From: Neptuniibacter sp.
GTDB taxonomy: Bacteria > Pseudomonadota > Gammaproteobacteria > Pseudomonadales > Balneatricaceae
Direction: 5' to 3'
Assembly: GCA_030149405.1 (NCBI GenBank)
Contig: JASBRM010000241.1
Span: forward strand, 1 to 9,918
Length of the DNA: 9,918 bases
This document shows, piece after piece, positions 1 to 6,839 of this stretch. Within the stretch, counting starts at the first letter, position 1, and each line of letters opens with the position of its first letter. The notes beneath the pieces were generated by a model that was given only the letters and a program-made list of their open reading frames with translations, ran no database searches and had not been told where the DNA came from. The position numbers were made by a program, and so were the translations under genes.

Positions 1-1442
1 TCCACTGTGTAGTAGGGATCTACAAAGCTATATGAGTATTCGGTGAGGGTATCACTGTTGGAGATACCTATCCCAACCTTTTTACCTGTACCCAGAAAGT
101 TATCCTGCTGCAACTGGAAACCCAGAATGATACCTGAGCTCTGAGAGAAGCCCACACTTGCTGAGAACGAACCCGATTGCTGCTCTTCTACGCTATATTC
201 AATATCTACCTGATCGTCAGTGCCCGGCACGGGAACCGTTTGAACGTTTACGGTTTTGAAATAACCGGTTTTTTCCAGACGAATCTTAGACTGTTCAATC
301 AATTGATTTGATGCGACTGCCGCTTCCATTTGCTTAAGGTGCTGACGAATCACATCATCAGCAGTACGAGTATTGCCACGAACATTGATGCGTCTAACGT
401 AGGTACGCTTACCGGGATCAAGGAAAAACTTAACCGTTACAGTGTTATCATCATTTAATTCAGGCGATGGAGAGATATTGGCAAACATATAGCCTTCATC
501 ACCAATTCGCTTAACCAAAGCATCCTGAGACTGTGTAATCAAACGACGTGAAAAAGTCTGGCCTGCTTTAACCCGAACTACATCCAGTAACTCTTCTTCA
601 GAAACAACCATCTCACCAGCAATATCCACGTCACGGATAGTGTATTTGTCGCCTTCAGTCACATTGATTGTGATGTAAACATGCCTTTTATCAGGAGTGA
701 TCGAAACCTGAGTTGAATCTATAGAAAAGTTCACATAACCACTGTCCAGATAATAGGAACGTAAGCGCTCCAAATCCCCAGAAAGTTTCTGACGAGCATA
801 GCGATCGTCTTTCTTATAAAAAGAGAAGAAGTTTGGCAGTTTTAGAGAGAAAAGATCTTTCAGTTCTTCATCAGAATAAACATCGTTACCAACAATATTG
901 ATATGTTGGATGGTCGCAACACTGCCCTCTTTAATATTAATGTTCAAGGCGACACGGTTACCTGGCAGAGGTTCGACCTCAGTTTCAACAGATGCACCAT
1001 AACGGCCCTGAGAAGAGTAAACACGAACTAAGTCCTGCTTGATCTGTTCCAGAGTTGCTCTTTTAAATACATCACCTTCCTGAAGGCCCGTTTGCTTAAG
1101 GCCGTCTAAAAGCGCCTCATCTTCAAGCACCTTATTACCTTCAAGCTTAATCAAACTTACAGCTGGGCGTTCTTTAAGTTGCAGAACTAACACAGAACCT
1201 TCACGTAGCAGCTGAATATCTTCAAAATAGCCAGATTTAAATAACTGGCGTGTAGACCTTGCCAAAGCAGCCGAATTGACCTGATCACCTGCATTGACAG
1301 GGAAATTCCGGAACACTATTCCTGGCGATACCCTTTGCAGGCCTTCAATACGAATATCTTCAACAGTAAAAGCTGCTGTATTTGCCTGTGCAACAGATGC
1401 CCAAAGGAAAAAAGCCAACAAAAATCCAATGCCACGTTTCAT
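1..1442 (-). CDS. bamA: BamA, outer membrane protein assembly factor (3' part outside window)
   Basis: BamA is the central Omp85-family subunit of the Bam complex, which folds and inserts beta-barrel proteins into the outer membrane. The frame is open for 480 codons from an ATG and continues past the left edge, so only the N-terminal half is present. Residues 1-20 form a signal peptide (MKRGIGFLLAFFLWASVAQA) with likely cleavage after AQA. Five POTRA domains follow at roughly residues 22-422; recognisable pieces are IRIEGLQRV in POTRA1, VKERPAVSLIKLEGNK at the POTRA1/2 boundary, INIVGND in POTRA3, and LRSYYLDSGYVNFSIDSTQV. The barrel begins near residue 424, with QDNFLGTG at 446-453. The ATG was chosen because it gives a clean signal peptide; the upstream ribosome binding site is weak. 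It starts 49 bases after the rseP stop, as in related bacteria, and is probably co-transcribed with rseP. Identity is secure from the resemblance to E. coli BamA. Confidence 0.96.
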   Translation of the reverse strand, partial: MKRGIGFLLAFFLWASVAQANTAAFTVEDIRIEGLQRVSPGIVFRNFPVNAGDQVNSAALARSTRQLFKSGYFEDIQLLREGSVLVLQLKERPAVSLIKLEGNKVLEDEALLDGLKQTGLQEGDVFKRATLEQIKQDLVRVYSSQGRYGASVETEVEPLPGNRVALNINIKEGSVATIQHINIVGNDVYSDEELKDLFSLKLPNFFSFYKKDDRYARQKLSGDLERLRSYYLDSGYVNFSIDSTQVSITPDKRHVYITINVTEGDKYTIRDVDIAGEMVVSEEELLDVVRVKAGQTFSRRLITQSQDALVKRIGDEGYMFANISPSPELNDDNTVTVKFFLDPGKRTYVRRINVRGNTRTADDVIRQHLKQMEAAVASNQLIEQSKIRLEKTGYFKTVNVQTVPVPGTDDQVDIEYSVEEQQSGSFSASVGFSQSSGIILGFQLQQDNFLGTGKKVGIGISNSDTLTEYSYSFVDPYYTV

Positions 1443-1478
1443 GAAATATGTCTTTTTCGTAAAAAATTCAATTCGTCA

Positions 1479-1500
1479 CGACTGTAGAGATCTACAATCG
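1479..1500 (-). other. Hairpin spanning the rseP stop codon
   Basis: In the minus-strand transcript this is CGATTGTAGA-TC-TCTACAGTCG: ten possible pairs including one G-U, with about 8 pairs usable once a realistic loop is allowed. The rseP TAG stop lies in the left arm. A run of six T occurs about 12 nucleotides downstream, too far for a normal intrinsic terminator. It could tune read-through into bamA, protect or expose an RNA end, or be chance. Confidence 0.4.
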
Positions 1501-2847
1501 CATTATGTCGTTAAAAATTGCTACAAACATCAAGGAAAGCAGTAACACCAACCCGATTTTCAAGCCAACCAGCTGAATACGCTCATTCACAGGTTTACCT
1601 GTCACAAGCTCGACAAAGTAATACAGAAGGTGTCCACCATCCAATACAGGAATTGGCAATAGATTAAGGACCCCAAGCATAATGCTTAGATAGGCAAGAA
1701 AACTAATATACGATTCCAAGCCAGACGCCGCCGAAGCACTCGCCACTTTAGCAATGGTTATAGGACCACTCAAGTTTTTTACTGATATAACTCCCTCAAT
1801 CATTTTCCAGATTGAGTCGAGTGTCAGGGAAATTGTTTGAAGAGTTTTCTTAGTTGCTGTAACTGCACCCTCTACGAAACCATACTGCAAGGTTCTCTGA
1901 TACTCTGCAGGCCAGTCCACCCCTTGTGCTGCTGCACCAAGGAAACCATATGCTTCACCTTGTTCAGAAACTTGTTTTTCCGGTTTCACCAACAGGTTAA
2001 TCGCTTGGTCGTTTCTGTTCAGCTGCAACTCAATAGTAACTTCAGGGTTAGCACGGATAATTGAGACAAGCTGCTGCCAGTCAACAACCTCCAACCCATC
2101 AGCCTCAACAATTTGGTCTCCCACCTGCAATCCAGCCTGCTGGGCACGCCCTCCCTCTACAAGCCTGCCAATGACAGCAGGAATCTCTGGACGCCAAGGC
2201 TCAATGCCCAACGCAGAGACCGGCGATTGATTCTCCAGATCCACCTTCCACTCATTCAGCATCACAGTGTAATCACTGATTAATGTTGTACCCTCTTCCT
2301 TGAGCTGAAGCTGCAAAGGCCCCGATTCCCCAACACGCGATGCCAAACGCAGATTAACTTCGTCCCATGAAAGCGTGGCATGACCATCAACAGATATTAT
2401 TTCTGAGTTTTCAGGGAGATTTGCTACTTGAGCTATAGATTCAGATTTAACCTGGCCGATCATCGGAATAGCGGTAGTTACACCCATACCGTACATAAAC
2501 CAGTATGCCAAAACGGCAAAGATCAGATTTACCAATGGACCAGCAGCAACGATCATAATACGTTGCATGACCGGTTTACGATTAAATGCTTGTGCCAACT
2601 CAGAAGGCTCTACATCCCCCTCCCGTTCATCCAGCATCTTCACGTAACCACCGAGTGGAATACTTGCGATTGCGTATTCCGTGTTTTGCTTGTCTTTCCA
2701 AGTGTAAATAGCTTTACCAAAGCCCACTGAAAAACGCAGAACTTTAACACCGCATTTACGCGCCACAATAAAGTGTCCCCATTCATGAATGGTGACAAGA
2801 ATGCCCAAGGTGAGAATTGTTATAGCAATGGTATAGAGTAAATCCAT
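1492..2847 (-). CDS. rseP: RseP, site-2 intramembrane zinc metalloprotease
   Basis: RseP cuts the transmembrane anti-sigma factor RseA after DegS, releasing sigma-E in response to outer-membrane protein stress; it also clears remnant signal peptides. The 451-residue protein has the family's usual length and layout. An N-terminal membrane helix carries the HExxH zinc motif (HEWGH, residues 21-25), followed by the GGYVKM segment at 66-71 and a second helix near 95-120. Two tandem PDZ domains sit at roughly 125-205 and 220-290 (GLQVGDQI marks the second). The third zinc ligand, D403, lies in NLLPIPVLDGG, and a last helix spans about 428-446. It starts 7 bases after the cdsA stop and has no strong Shine-Dalgarno sequence, so translation is probably coupled to cdsA. 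In the Pseudomonas gene order dxr lies between cdsA and rseP; here it does not. Confidence 0.97.
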   Translation of the reverse strand: MDLLYTIAITILTLGILVTIHEWGHFIVARKCGVKVLRFSVGFGKAIYTWKDKQNTEYAIASIPLGGYVKMLDEREGDVEPSELAQAFNRKPVMQRIMIVAAGPLVNLIFAVLAYWFMYGMGVTTAIPMIGQVKSESIAQVANLPENSEIISVDGHATLSWDEVNLRLASRVGESGPLQLQLKEEGTTLISDYTVMLNEWKVDLENQSPVSALGIEPWRPEIPAVIGRLVEGGRAQQAGLQVGDQIVEADGLEVVDWQQLVSIIRANPEVTIELQLNRNDQAINLLVKPEKQVSEQGEAYGFLGAAAQGVDWPAEYQRTLQYGFVEGAVTATKKTLQTISLTLDSIWKMIEGVISVKNLSGPITIAKVASASAASGLESYISFLAYLSIMLGVLNLLPIPVLDGGHLLYYFVELVTGKPVNERIQLVGLKIGLVLLLSLMFVAIFNDIMRL

Positions 2848-2854
2848 AAAGGCT

Positions 2855-3667
2855 TCAGGCTAGAACAATGTAATGCAGACCAAGTACAAACACCGGTGAC
2901 GCTGCCGTAAGGCTATCAATCCGATCCAAAATACCACCATGCCCAGGGAGAAGCTGACTGCTATCTTTAATGCCACGATAGCGTTTAAGCATACTTTCAA
3001 ACAGATCGCCCAGAACAGAGATAAGCCCGGTAACCATAGACACAGCGATCAATAGCAATGACTGCGTTACGGACAAAGATGCAAAAAAAGAAAAAAGTAC
3101 CGCCACCAGCAAACAAGCCAACAAGCCTCCATATAAACCCTCTCGGGTTTTACCTGGGCTTACGTTAGGCGCCAACTTTTTATTCCCAAACTTTTTACCG
3201 GAAAAATAAGCTCCAACATCCGCTCCCCATACCAGTAAGAGCAGCAACAGGATTTGAAGTTCCCCATTTTCTGCAGCTTTTAACTCCACAAAGGCAAGCC
3301 AGCAAGGTAACAGTACAACCAAGCCGATAAATAATCGTCGCCAAGTTGACTGCCAGCCTGAACCTTCCGGATACCGTACAACCCAAAATAAAGCGGCAAA
3401 CCAACTGAGAAAGGCTACGAACAAGATCAATTCAACCGGAAGCGCCGTATAGAATAGGTGCAATAGCACAACAGCCACCGCAACAGCGCCAACATAGAAG
3501 AAACGGTTCGATTGTTTTTCAAGACCTGACAGGTTCGCCCACTCCCAGGCAGCAATTAAAATCACAAAATCCAGGAGGTAGATAAAACCAGAAAGAGGTA
3601 AACCAAAGACACCAAATAAAGCTAACGGAGCAAGAACAATTGCCGTTAAAAAACGCTGCTTAAGCAT
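2855..3667 (-). CDS. cdsA: CdsA, phosphatidate cytidylyltransferase (CDP-diglyceride synthase)
   Basis: CdsA makes CDP-diacylglycerol from phosphatidic acid and CTP in the inner membrane, the branch point for phosphatidylethanolamine, phosphatidylglycerol and cardiolipin. The protein has 270 residues, is very hydrophobic and has about eight likely membrane segments. The conserved WGADVGAYFSGKKFG stretch lies at 147-161, and the full family signature at 225-251: S225, K228-R229, K234-D235, PGHGG at 241-245, D248-R249 and D251. I chose the internal ATG, not an in-frame one 18 codons upstream, because it begins the typical membrane-anchored N terminus (MLKQRFLTAIVLAPLALF), has GAGG about 9 bases before it, and avoids a long overlap. 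It overlaps the uppS stop by 8 bases, indicating translational coupling. Confidence 0.96.
   Translation of the reverse strand: MLKQRFLTAIVLAPLALFGVFGLPLSGFIYLLDFVILIAAWEWANLSGLEKQSNRFFYVGAVAVAVVLLHLFYTALPVELILFVAFLSWFAALFWVVRYPEGSGWQSTWRRLFIGLVVLLPCWLAFVELKAAENGELQILLLLLLVWGADVGAYFSGKKFGNKKLAPNVSPGKTREGLYGGLLACLLVAVLFSFFASLSVTQSLLLIAVSMVTGLISVLGDLFESMLKRYRGIKDSSQLLPGHGGILDRIDSLTAASPVFVLGLHYIVLA
3236..3263 (-). promoter_or_regulatory. Candidate sigma-E-like promoter inside cdsA
   Basis: On the minus strand GGAACTT (3263-3257) is followed after 16 bases by TCTTA (3240-3236), close to the sigma-E pattern GGAACTT-N15/16-TCTGA. It lies inside cdsA, about 390 bases before rseP, and would read into rseP and bamA. 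Sigma-E control of rseP-bamA is known in E. coli. The match is inside coding sequence and the second box is imperfect, so chance is a real possibility. Confidence 0.25.
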
Positions 3668-4421
3668 TCTTTTCAGCCTCAATCTGCTCGCTGGTTTTAC
3701 CAAACCGGCGTTCACGCCCACAATAACTATCTATAGCTTCGCTTAAAGCATCTTTGTCAAAGTCAGGCCAGAATAGGTCGCTAAAATAAAGCTCGGTGTA
3801 AGCAAATTGCCAGATCAGGAAGTTACTGATGCGCTGTTCACCACCTGTACGGATACAGAGATCAGGTGCGGGCAATTCAGACATGGAAATAAACTCGCCC
3901 AGCGTATCTTCCGAGATTGTTTCTAAATCCAGTTCTCCAGCAATACAACGCTCAGCCAGCTGTTTAGCCGCATTCGTTATATCCCAGCGACCACCATAGT
4001 TTGCAGCTATATTAAGTTGCAAGCCATCACACTCGGCTGTCATTTCTTCTGCTCGGGCAATTTTTCCCCTAAGTGAATCACTGAAGGCTGTCTTATCTCC
4101 GATGACTCTAAGGCGGATGTTATTCTTCAGAAGTTTCTTGGATTCACGATCCAAAGCAAGTTTAAAGAGCTCCATTAGCCCTTTCACTTCAAGCGGAGGC
4201 CTCTTCCAGTTTTCAGAACTGAAAGCAAATAACGTAAGAGCCTCAACACCTTGCTCAATACATCCCTGAATTACAGAGCGTACGCAGTCGACACCCGCCT
4301 TATGACCAGCAAGACCTGGTAACCGGCGAGCTTTCGCCCAACGGTTATTACCATCCATGATAATGGCGATATGACGGGGTACCGGATTACCCGGCGTATT
4401 ATCGTTTTTTTTCTGCGTCAT
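3660..4421 (-). CDS. uppS: UppS, (2Z,6E)-undecaprenyl diphosphate synthase
   Basis: UppS condenses eight isopentenyl diphosphates onto farnesyl diphosphate in cis, giving the C55 lipid carrier used for peptidoglycan and O-antigen assembly. The 253-residue protein shows HIAIIMDGNNRWA at 17-29, with D23 matching catalytic Asp26 of E. coli, then GHKAG and TLFAFSSENWKRP. Near the C terminus is RTGGEQRISNF, with R191 and R197, and E210 in the following YTEL, which bind diphosphate and Mg in the family. The start is the ATG at 4421, not the in-frame TTG just before it: GGAG sits 5 bases before the ATG but only 2 before the TTG. Upstream is a 9-bp hairpin, not dxr as in Escherichia. Its stop overlaps the cdsA start. 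Confidence 0.97.
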   Translation of the reverse strand: MTQKKNDNTPGNPVPRHIAIIMDGNNRWAKARRLPGLAGHKAGVDCVRSVIQGCIEQGVEALTLFAFSSENWKRPPLEVKGLMELFKLALDRESKKLLKNNIRLRVIGDKTAFSDSLRGKIARAEEMTAECDGLQLNIAANYGGRWDITNAAKQLAERCIAGELDLETISEDTLGEFISMSELPAPDLCIRTGGEQRISNFLIWQFAYTELYFSDLFWPDFDKDALSEAIDSYCGRERRFGKTSEQIEAEKNA

Positions 4422-4429
4422 CAAAACTC

Positions 4430-4453
4430 CAGCGATGCCTTACAGCATCGCTG
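4430..4453 (-). promoter_or_regulatory. Hairpin abutting the uppS ribosome binding site
   Basis: The frr-uppS gap contains a perfect inverted repeat, CAGCGATGC and GCATCGCTG, separated by six bases. In the transcript the last G of the 3' arm is the first base of the GGAG Shine-Dalgarno sequence of uppS. The stem is GC-rich and stable. It may lower uppS translation, uncouple it from frr, or act as a weak attenuator (a short UUUU follows the GGAG). The structure is directly visible; the function is inferred. Confidence 0.55.
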
Positions 4454-4459
4454 CTGCGA

Positions 4460-5017
4460 TCAGATTTCCATTAGATCTTTTTCTTTCTGCTCCAGCAGAC
4501 CATCCACTTCAGCAACATGCTTATCAGTTACCTTCTGGATCTGATCTTCACCACGACGCTGATCATCTTCGGTGATCTCTTTTTCCTTTAGAAGGTCTTT
4601 GATATCACCATTTGCATCACGACGGATATTACGGATAGCAACACGTGCACTTTCAGCTTCCTGGCGCGCCTGCTTGATATAACCCTTACGAGTTTCCTCA
4701 GTCAACGGCGGCATTGGAACACGAATATTCTCACCCGCCGTTGCCGGATTAAGACCAAGATCAGCAGTCATGATCGCTTTCTCGATGACCGGAACCATTG
4801 GCTTTTCCCAAGGCACGATGGAGAGTGTACGACCATCTTCAACGGAAATATTTGCCACCTGGCTCAATGGCACATCTGAGCCGTAGTAGGAAACCTGAAT
4901 TCCTTCAAGAATACTTGGATGGGCACGACCTGTGCGGATCTTCTTAAAGTTATTTACCAGCGACTCAACGCTCTTCTGCATACGTTCGGTAGCATCCTGA
5001 GTGATTTCATTCAGCAT
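4460..5017 (-). CDS. frr: Ribosome recycling factor (RRF)
   Basis: RRF, together with EF-G, splits the post-termination ribosome so its subunits can be reused; it is cytoplasmic and essential. The protein has 185 residues, exactly the E. coli length. Conserved parts are [14 protein letters not shown] at 26-39, the VEDGRTL and [13 protein letters not shown] segments of the small domain, and [12 protein letters not shown] followed by the [10 protein letters not shown] helix. The start is the ATG at 5017, seven codons inside the longest frame: GGAG lies 6 bases upstream and the resulting N terminus ([10 protein letters not shown]) fits the family. It overlaps the pyrH end by 11 bases, so the frr ribosome binding site lies inside pyrH. 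Confidence 0.97.
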   Translation of the reverse strand: MLNEITQDATERMQKSVESLVNNFKKIRTGRAHPSILEGIQVSYYGSDVPLSQVANISVEDGRTLSIVPWEKPMVPVIEKAIMTADLGLNPATAGENIRVPMPPLTEETRKGYIKQARQEAESARVAIRNIRRDANGDIKDLLKEKEITEDDQRRGEDQIQKVTDKHVAEVDGLLEQKEKDLMEI

Positions 5018-5765
5018 ATTTTTCTCCAACCGTCTCACTGCAATCGATCAGGGTCCCTTCATCACTACCCACCACAAGGTTAGCGAGGGCTCCCGGTTTG
5101 TTCATGTTAAATACGCGCACTGGCATGTTATGGTCGCGAGTCAGACAAATCGCAGTCAAATCCATTACACCCAGCTGCTGTTCTAATACTTCGTCGTAGC
5201 TCAAGTGGCGATAGCGGCGTGCTGTAGGGTCTTTTACCGGATCTGCTGTGTATACACCATCTACTTTTGTGGCCTTAAGCACAACATCAGCTTCAATTTC
5301 TATACCGCGCAAGCAAGCAGCAGAATCCGTAGTAAAGAAAGGATTACCTGTGCCCGCTGCAAAAATAACAACATCGCCCTGATTCAGGTAGCGCATTGCA
5401 TTACGTCGATCATAATGATCAACAACACCGCTCATCGGAATAGCAGACATAACCCGGGTATTGATATTGCTGCGTTCAAGTGCATCGCGCATCGCCAGTG
5501 CATTCATCACTGTTGCCAGCATACCCATATGGTCGCCGGTAACACGATCCAGACCTGCAGCATTGAGAGCCGCACCACGGAACAGGTTACCACCACCGAT
5601 AACCATTCCCACCTGAACACCAATACCCACCAACTGACCTATCTCTAAAGCCATGCGATTCAACACATTAGAATCGATACCAAAGCTTTCTTCACCCATC
5701 AGGGCTTCACCGCTCAGTTTGAGCAGAATACGTTTATACTTGGACTGTTTTTCGGTGGATGGCAT
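5007..5765 (-). CDS. pyrH: PyrH, uridylate (UMP) kinase
   Basis: PyrH phosphorylates UMP to UDP with ATP, feeding all pyrimidine nucleotide synthesis. It is a hexamer of the amino-acid-kinase fold, usually activated by GTP and inhibited by UTP. The 252-residue protein shows [14 protein letters not shown] at 11-24, the glycine-rich [10 protein letters not shown] at 55-64, [34 protein letters not shown] at 137-150 and [13 protein letters not shown] near 164-176. The start is the ATG at 5765 because GGAG lies 8 bases before it; the open frame extends 26 codons further upstream into intergenic sequence that does not resemble the family. Compared with E. coli PyrH, which ends soon after GTLI, this one has about 12 extra residues (241-252) encoded over the frr ribosome binding site and start. 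Confidence 0.97.
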   Translation of the reverse strand: MPSTEKQSKYKRILLKLSGEALMGEESFGIDSNVLNRMALEIGQLVGIGVQVGMVIGGGNLFRGAALNAAGLDRVTGDHMGMLATVMNALAMRDALERSNINTRVMSAIPMSGVVDHYDRRNAMRYLNQGDVVIFAAGTGNPFFTTDSAACLRGIEIEADVVLKATKVDGVYTADPVKDPTARRYRHLSYDEVLEQQLGVMDLTAICLTRDHNMPVRVFNMNKPGALANLVVGSDEGTLIDCSETVGEKYAE

Positions 5766-5797
5766 CCGTAAATCTCCGCAGAAATTGAGATCAGGAG

Positions 5798-5806
5798 AGT
5801 GTAGCA
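5798..5806 (-). promoter_or_regulatory. Candidate extended -10 promoter for pyrH
   Basis: The minus strand reads TGC-TACACT, an extended -10 element (TGn plus a hexamer matching TATAAT at four of six), about 33 bases before the pyrH start. No good -35 box is present at normal distance. It lies just after the tsf-pyrH hairpin, a sensible place for an internal promoter, and pyrH in E. coli has its own promoter. Prediction only. Confidence 0.3.
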
Positions 5807-5817
5807 GGAAAGGGGGT

Positions 5818-5845
5818 GGTTGCGCATGTAAAAACATGCACAACC
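5818..5845 (-). terminator. Hairpin after tsf, possible weak terminator or processing site
   Basis: In transcript sense this is GGTTGTGCATGT-TTTT-ACATGCGCAACC: a 12-bp stem with a four-base loop. The only non-Watson-Crick position is a G-U pair that exists in the minus-strand RNA but would be a C-A mismatch in the plus-strand RNA, favouring function on the minus strand. It begins 18 bases after the tsf stop. No U-run follows directly (the sequence continues ACCCCCTTT), so it is not a standard intrinsic terminator. Confidence 0.45.
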
Positions 5846-5863
5846 GGTAGGATTTTCAGAAAG

Positions 5864-6724
5864 TTAGCCGTTCAGCTGAGCAGCAACTTCTGCAGCGAAA
5901 TCCACTTCTTCAACTTCGATACCTTCACCCACTTCTACGCGAGTGAAAGAAGTAACAGTTGCGCCAGCGTCTTTAGCCACCTGACCTACTTTCTGATCAG
6001 GGTTCTTAACGAATGCCTGCTCTACCAGGCTATTCTCAGCAAGGAACTTGTTGATACGACCAGTAACCATCTTCTCTGCAATCTCAGCAGGCTTACTAGC
6101 CATATCAGGCTGAGCCAGGATGATTTCTTTCTCTTTAGCAACAACTTCTTCTGGCATATCTTCTTTGTTAACCACCTGAGGGTTAACCGCTGTAACGTGC
6201 ATTGCGATATCTTTCGCAGTTTCTTCGTTACCACCTTCCAGCTGAACAACTGCAGCGATTTTGTTGTTGCTATGAACGTAAGCACCAACCACACCACCTT
6301 CAACCAGGAATACACGGCGTACACCGATGTTCTCACCGATTTTCTGAACCAGCGCATCACGCTTCTCGTTCAGCTCACCCTCCATCAGTGCAGCAACATC
6401 TGTTGCTTTATCAGCAAAAGCCTTATCCAGTACAACGTTACAAAACGCCAGGAAACCTTCATCACGCGCAGCGAAGTCTGTTTCAGAGTTAACTTCAACC
6501 GCCACAGCGTAGCTGTTATCGTCAGCAACTTTAACAACTACAACACCTTCAGCTGCAGTACGGCCAGCTTTTTTAGCCGCCTTCATACCAGAAGCTTTAC
6601 GCAGTTCTTCGATCGCTTTCTCGATGTCACCACCAGCTTCTTTCAGTGCTTTTTTACACTCCATCATGCCCAGACCAGTACGGTCGCGCAGATCTTTAAC
6701 CATTGCAGCGGAAATGTTCGCCAT
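5864..6724 (-). CDS. tsf: Elongation factor Ts
   Basis: EF-Ts exchanges GDP for GTP on EF-Tu during translation elongation. The 286-residue protein has the full family layout: a UBA-like N-terminal domain (residues 1-53) with the signature [16 protein letters not shown] at 12-27, then the core with [11 protein letters not shown] at 79-89, where D83 and F84 correspond to the Asp-Phe pair that disturbs Mg binding in EF-Tu. [11 protein letters not shown] and GRINKFLAE mark the later core, and the protein ends [13 protein letters not shown]. Where E. coli has TDFV, this protein has TDFA. The ATG is preceded by AGGGG 8 bases upstream. An intrinsic terminator separates it from rpsB, so tsf is probably reached by partial read-through; I found no convincing promoter in the gap. 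Confidence 0.97.
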   Translation of the reverse strand: MANISAAMVKDLRDRTGLGMMECKKALKEAGGDIEKAIEELRKASGMKAAKKAGRTAAEGVVVVKVADDNSYAVAVEVNSETDFAARDEGFLAFCNVVLDKAFADKATDVAALMEGELNEKRDALVQKIGENIGVRRVFLVEGGVVGAYVHSNNKIAAVVQLEGGNEETAKDIAMHVTAVNPQVVNKEDMPEEVVAKEKEIILAQPDMASKPAEIAEKMVTGRINKFLAENSLVEQAFVKNPDQKVGQVAKDAGATVTSFTRVEVGEGIEVEEVDFAAEVAAQLNG

Positions 6725-6770
6725 ATCAAATACCCCTATAAGATAGTCACGGGTTATTAATCAGAAATCC

Positions 6771-6792
6771 AAAAAAGGGGGCCAGGCCCCCT
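6771..6792 (-). terminator. Intrinsic terminator/attenuator between rpsB and tsf
   Basis: In transcript sense AGGGGGCC-T-GGCCCCCT is followed directly by a run of T, the standard rho-independent layout, with the effective stem being about 6 GC-rich pairs. The plus strand lacks a matching T-run, so it acts on the rpsB transcript only. Because tsf follows within 50 bases without an evident promoter, it most likely attenuates and sets the ratio of S2 to EF-Ts. Confidence 0.8.
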
Positions 6793-6806
6793 CATAAAGT
6801 CAAAGA

Positions 6807-6839
6807 GAATAATCTACTGTTCTGACAGTAAGATTACTC
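6807..6839 (-). other. Hairpin overlapping the rpsB stop codon
   Basis: Transcript sense: GAGTAATCT-T-ACTGT, loop CAGA, then ACAGTAGATTATTC. The arms give 14 pairs with one bulged T and one G-U pair. The last sense codon (GAG) and the TAA stop of rpsB are in the left arm. It precedes the terminator by 14 bases, so terminating ribosomes would melt it. It may protect the rpsB 3' end or couple termination of transcription to translation. Confidence 0.5.

Noticed and set aside
1437..1472. Minus-strand TTGAAT-17-TATTTC as a bamA promoter
   Set aside because: The -10 position would touch the bamA start codon, leaving no leader, and the -10 match is poor.
4422..4424. TTG as the uppS start
   Set aside because: Only 2 bases separate it from GGAG; the next codon, ATG, has proper spacing.
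5205..5648. A 147-codon plus-strand frame over pyrH
   Set aside because: Antisense shadow of pyrH with low-complexity Cys/His/Ile/Thr composition and no recognisable domain.
5766..5843. In-frame upstream start giving PyrH 26 extra residues
   Set aside because: It would be encoded by the intergenic hairpin and candidate promoter; the ATG at 5765 has GGAG at good spacing and gives the family N terminus.
5816..6760. A 314-codon plus-strand open frame covering the whole of tsf
   Set aside because: It is antisense to a strongly codon-biased gene, has no family resemblance, is rich in Cys, Phe, Thr and Asn in a way typical of shadow frames, and has no supporting ribosome binding site.
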